Below, in pieces: positions 19,818-20,622 of a stretch of 20,622 bases of DNA. The number at the start of each line of letters is the position of its first letter. Positions within the stretch are counted from its first letter, which is position 1. Below the pieces are notes generated by a model. It was not told the DNA's origin. It saw nothing but the letters and a program-made list of their open reading frames with translations, and made no database searches. The stretch covers positions 1 through 20,622 of the forward strand of contig WRJP01000011.1 of NCBI GenBank assembly GCA_009778535.1. Reading direction: 5' to 3'. Origin of the DNA: Propionibacteriaceae bacterium. GTDB taxonomy: Bacteria > Actinomycetota > Actinomycetes > Propionibacteriales > Propionibacteriaceae. The translations under genes were made by a program, and so were the position numbers.

Positions 19818-20423
19818 ATGAGTACATCAGAAAAACGACTGCGAGTGGTCGTAGCTGAAGATGAGGCTTTGATTCGACTTGATCTAATCGAGCTGTTGAA
19901 CAGCGAGGGATACGAAGTCGTCGCCGAAGCTGCCGATGGTGAAGAAGCAGTCAAGTTGGCACGTAAAGAGAAACCTGATTTTGTGGTGATGGATGTGGAG
20001 ATGCCAAAACTAGATGGCATAACCGCCGCCGCTATCCTTGCGGCCGAACGTGTCGCTCCCGTCGTGATGGTCACCGCTTACAGTCAGCGTGATCTAGTTG
20101 AGCGTGCCCGCGATGCTGGGGCGATCGCATACGTTGTGAAACCGTTTTCCGCCTCCGATCTAGTGCCAGCAATCGAAGTTGCGCTGGGACGTTTTGAAGA
20201 TATCAAGGCGGCAGAAGCCGAGATTGAGGAGCTAGAAGAACGGTTTGCCTCCCGCAAAGCTGTTGACCAAGCGAAAGGACTATTGCAGGAAAGTCTGGGG
20301 CTGTCAGAACCCGAGGCTTTCCGGTGGATTCAAAAAACTGCCATGGATTTGCGTAAGTCGATGCGGGAAGTTGCAGATGGAGTCATTGAGCATTCCAAAA
20401 CTTCCAAGGCGAAGGCGGACTAA
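19818..20423 (+). CDS. ANTAR-domain response regulator (PdtaR-like)
   Basis: The N-terminal receiver domain has the acidic pair Glu14-Asp15, phospho-acceptor Asp59 (VVMDVEMP), the Thr of MVTAYS and the Lys of YVVKPF. After a coiled-coil linker (AEAEIEELEERFASRK) comes the ANTAR domain (about 148-192; VDQAKGLLQESLGLSEPEAF, then AMDLRKSMREVADGVI), which binds paired hexaloop RNA hairpins and prevents transcription termination. The partner kinase is usually encoded elsewhere. The 201-aa length matches the PdtaR family. No promoter or strong ribosome site is seen before ATG 19818. The thioesterase gene starts within its stop codon (TAATG), so the two are coupled. Identity is strong; the symbol is left blank because nothing here confirms orthology. 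Confidence 0.93.
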   Translation: MSTSEKRLRVVVAEDEALIRLDLIELLNSEGYEVVAEAADGEEAVKLARKEKPDFVVMDVEMPKLDGITAAAILAAERVAPVVMVTAYSQRDLVERARDAGAIAYVVKPFSASDLVPAIEVALGRFEDIKAAEAEIEELEERFASRKAVDQAKGLLQESLGLSEPEAFRWIQKTAMDLRKSMREVADGVIEHSKTSKAKAD

Positions 20424-20622
20424 TGAATCTTGACAGTGCTCTTGACGCGAAGATGGGTTTCGAGTTGTTGGAGGTCTCTCCAACTGCGGTGCTAATCCGG
20501 TATCCGGTTGCAGGGAATACCCAACCTGCGAAACTGTGGCATGGGGGAGCGTCCGCTGTAGCGATGGAATCGGCCGCATCACTGGCAGCCCTCACCCGAG
20601 GGGGGCCAAACGGTAATGCGGT
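20423..20622 (+). CDS. Hotdog-fold thioesterase, PaaI family (C-terminal part outside window)
   Basis: ATG 20423 shares one base with the regulator stop (TAATG), indicating translational coupling. The first 66 residues are visible: MGFELLEVSPTAVLIRYPVAGNTQP is the first strand pair, and LWHGGASAVAMESAASLAAL is the hotdog helix. The WHGGASAVAMES stretch corresponds to the family HGGxxxxLxDxxxg motif, where the Asp/Glu polarises water. The enzyme should hydrolyse small acyl-CoA thioesters. In many actinobacteria this gene lies between the ANTAR regulator and polA, so polA may follow to the right. Confidence 0.85.
   Translation, partial: MNLDSALDAKMGFELLEVSPTAVLIRYPVAGNTQPAKLWHGGASAVAMESAASLAALTRGGPNGNA

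Noticed and set aside
1..20622. CRISPR array, rRNA genes or intact insertion sequence
   Set aside because: No regularly spaced direct repeats of 25-40 bp, no rRNA sequence and no transposase frame with terminal repeats were seen.

Overview
The window looks like an actinobacterial chromosome. The evidence is a long-form ArgG beside LeuA, a DUF349 protein, a UppS-type prenyltransferase, RecO, an ANTAR response regulator, HAIR and CIRCE heat-shock operators, and many start codons lying 6-8 nt after a TANNNT box (leaderless mRNAs). The core half has moderate GC for this phylum, so a low-to-medium GC lineage (Propionibacteriaceae- or Actinomycetaceae-like) is my guess; I cannot name the species.

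The left half (1 to about 10,200) is accessory DNA of mixed base composition. It holds, in order: the visible part of a large secreted surface protein on the minus strand (open through the left edge); two tiny overlapping plus-strand genes; a small membrane protein; a recombinase-type HTH protein; a calcineurin-like phosphoesterase; a membrane protein; a PIN/HTH toxin-antitoxin pair whose promoter carries four 9-bp units; a perfect 19-bp palindrome beside a (GGGT)4 G-quadruplex motif; a three-gene operon with a structured leader (unknown protein, N-formylglutamate amidohydrolase-like fragment, HD hydrolase); an Abi_2 protein that seems to have lost its middle; and a DUF3800 protein with a terminator in its leader. 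The region ends at tRNA-His. The last 19 bp of that tRNA gene recur 193 bp further left, as expected of an integration site.

The right half (about 10,300 to 20,622) is core. leuA is preceded by a 17-codon leader peptide with three consecutive Leu codons that runs into a terminator hairpin, a classical attenuator. It is followed by the DUF349 gene and argG, each with its own apparent leaderless promoter. Three diverged copies of a hairpin repeat separate argG from the convergent uppS. A heat-shock promoter with a HAIR-like and a perfect CIRCE operator drives hsp20. A 590-bp gene-free, hairpin-rich stretch follows, then an aldo-keto reductase and a SIMPL-domain gene (minus strand), recO, an ANTAR response regulator and the start of a hotdog thioesterase cut by the right edge.

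The most interesting parts are the unknown operon at 6.85-8.53 kb with its upstream palindrome and G4 tract, the repeat-controlled toxin-antitoxin module, the tRNA-His junction with a structured non-coding segment, and the two attenuation-like leaders.
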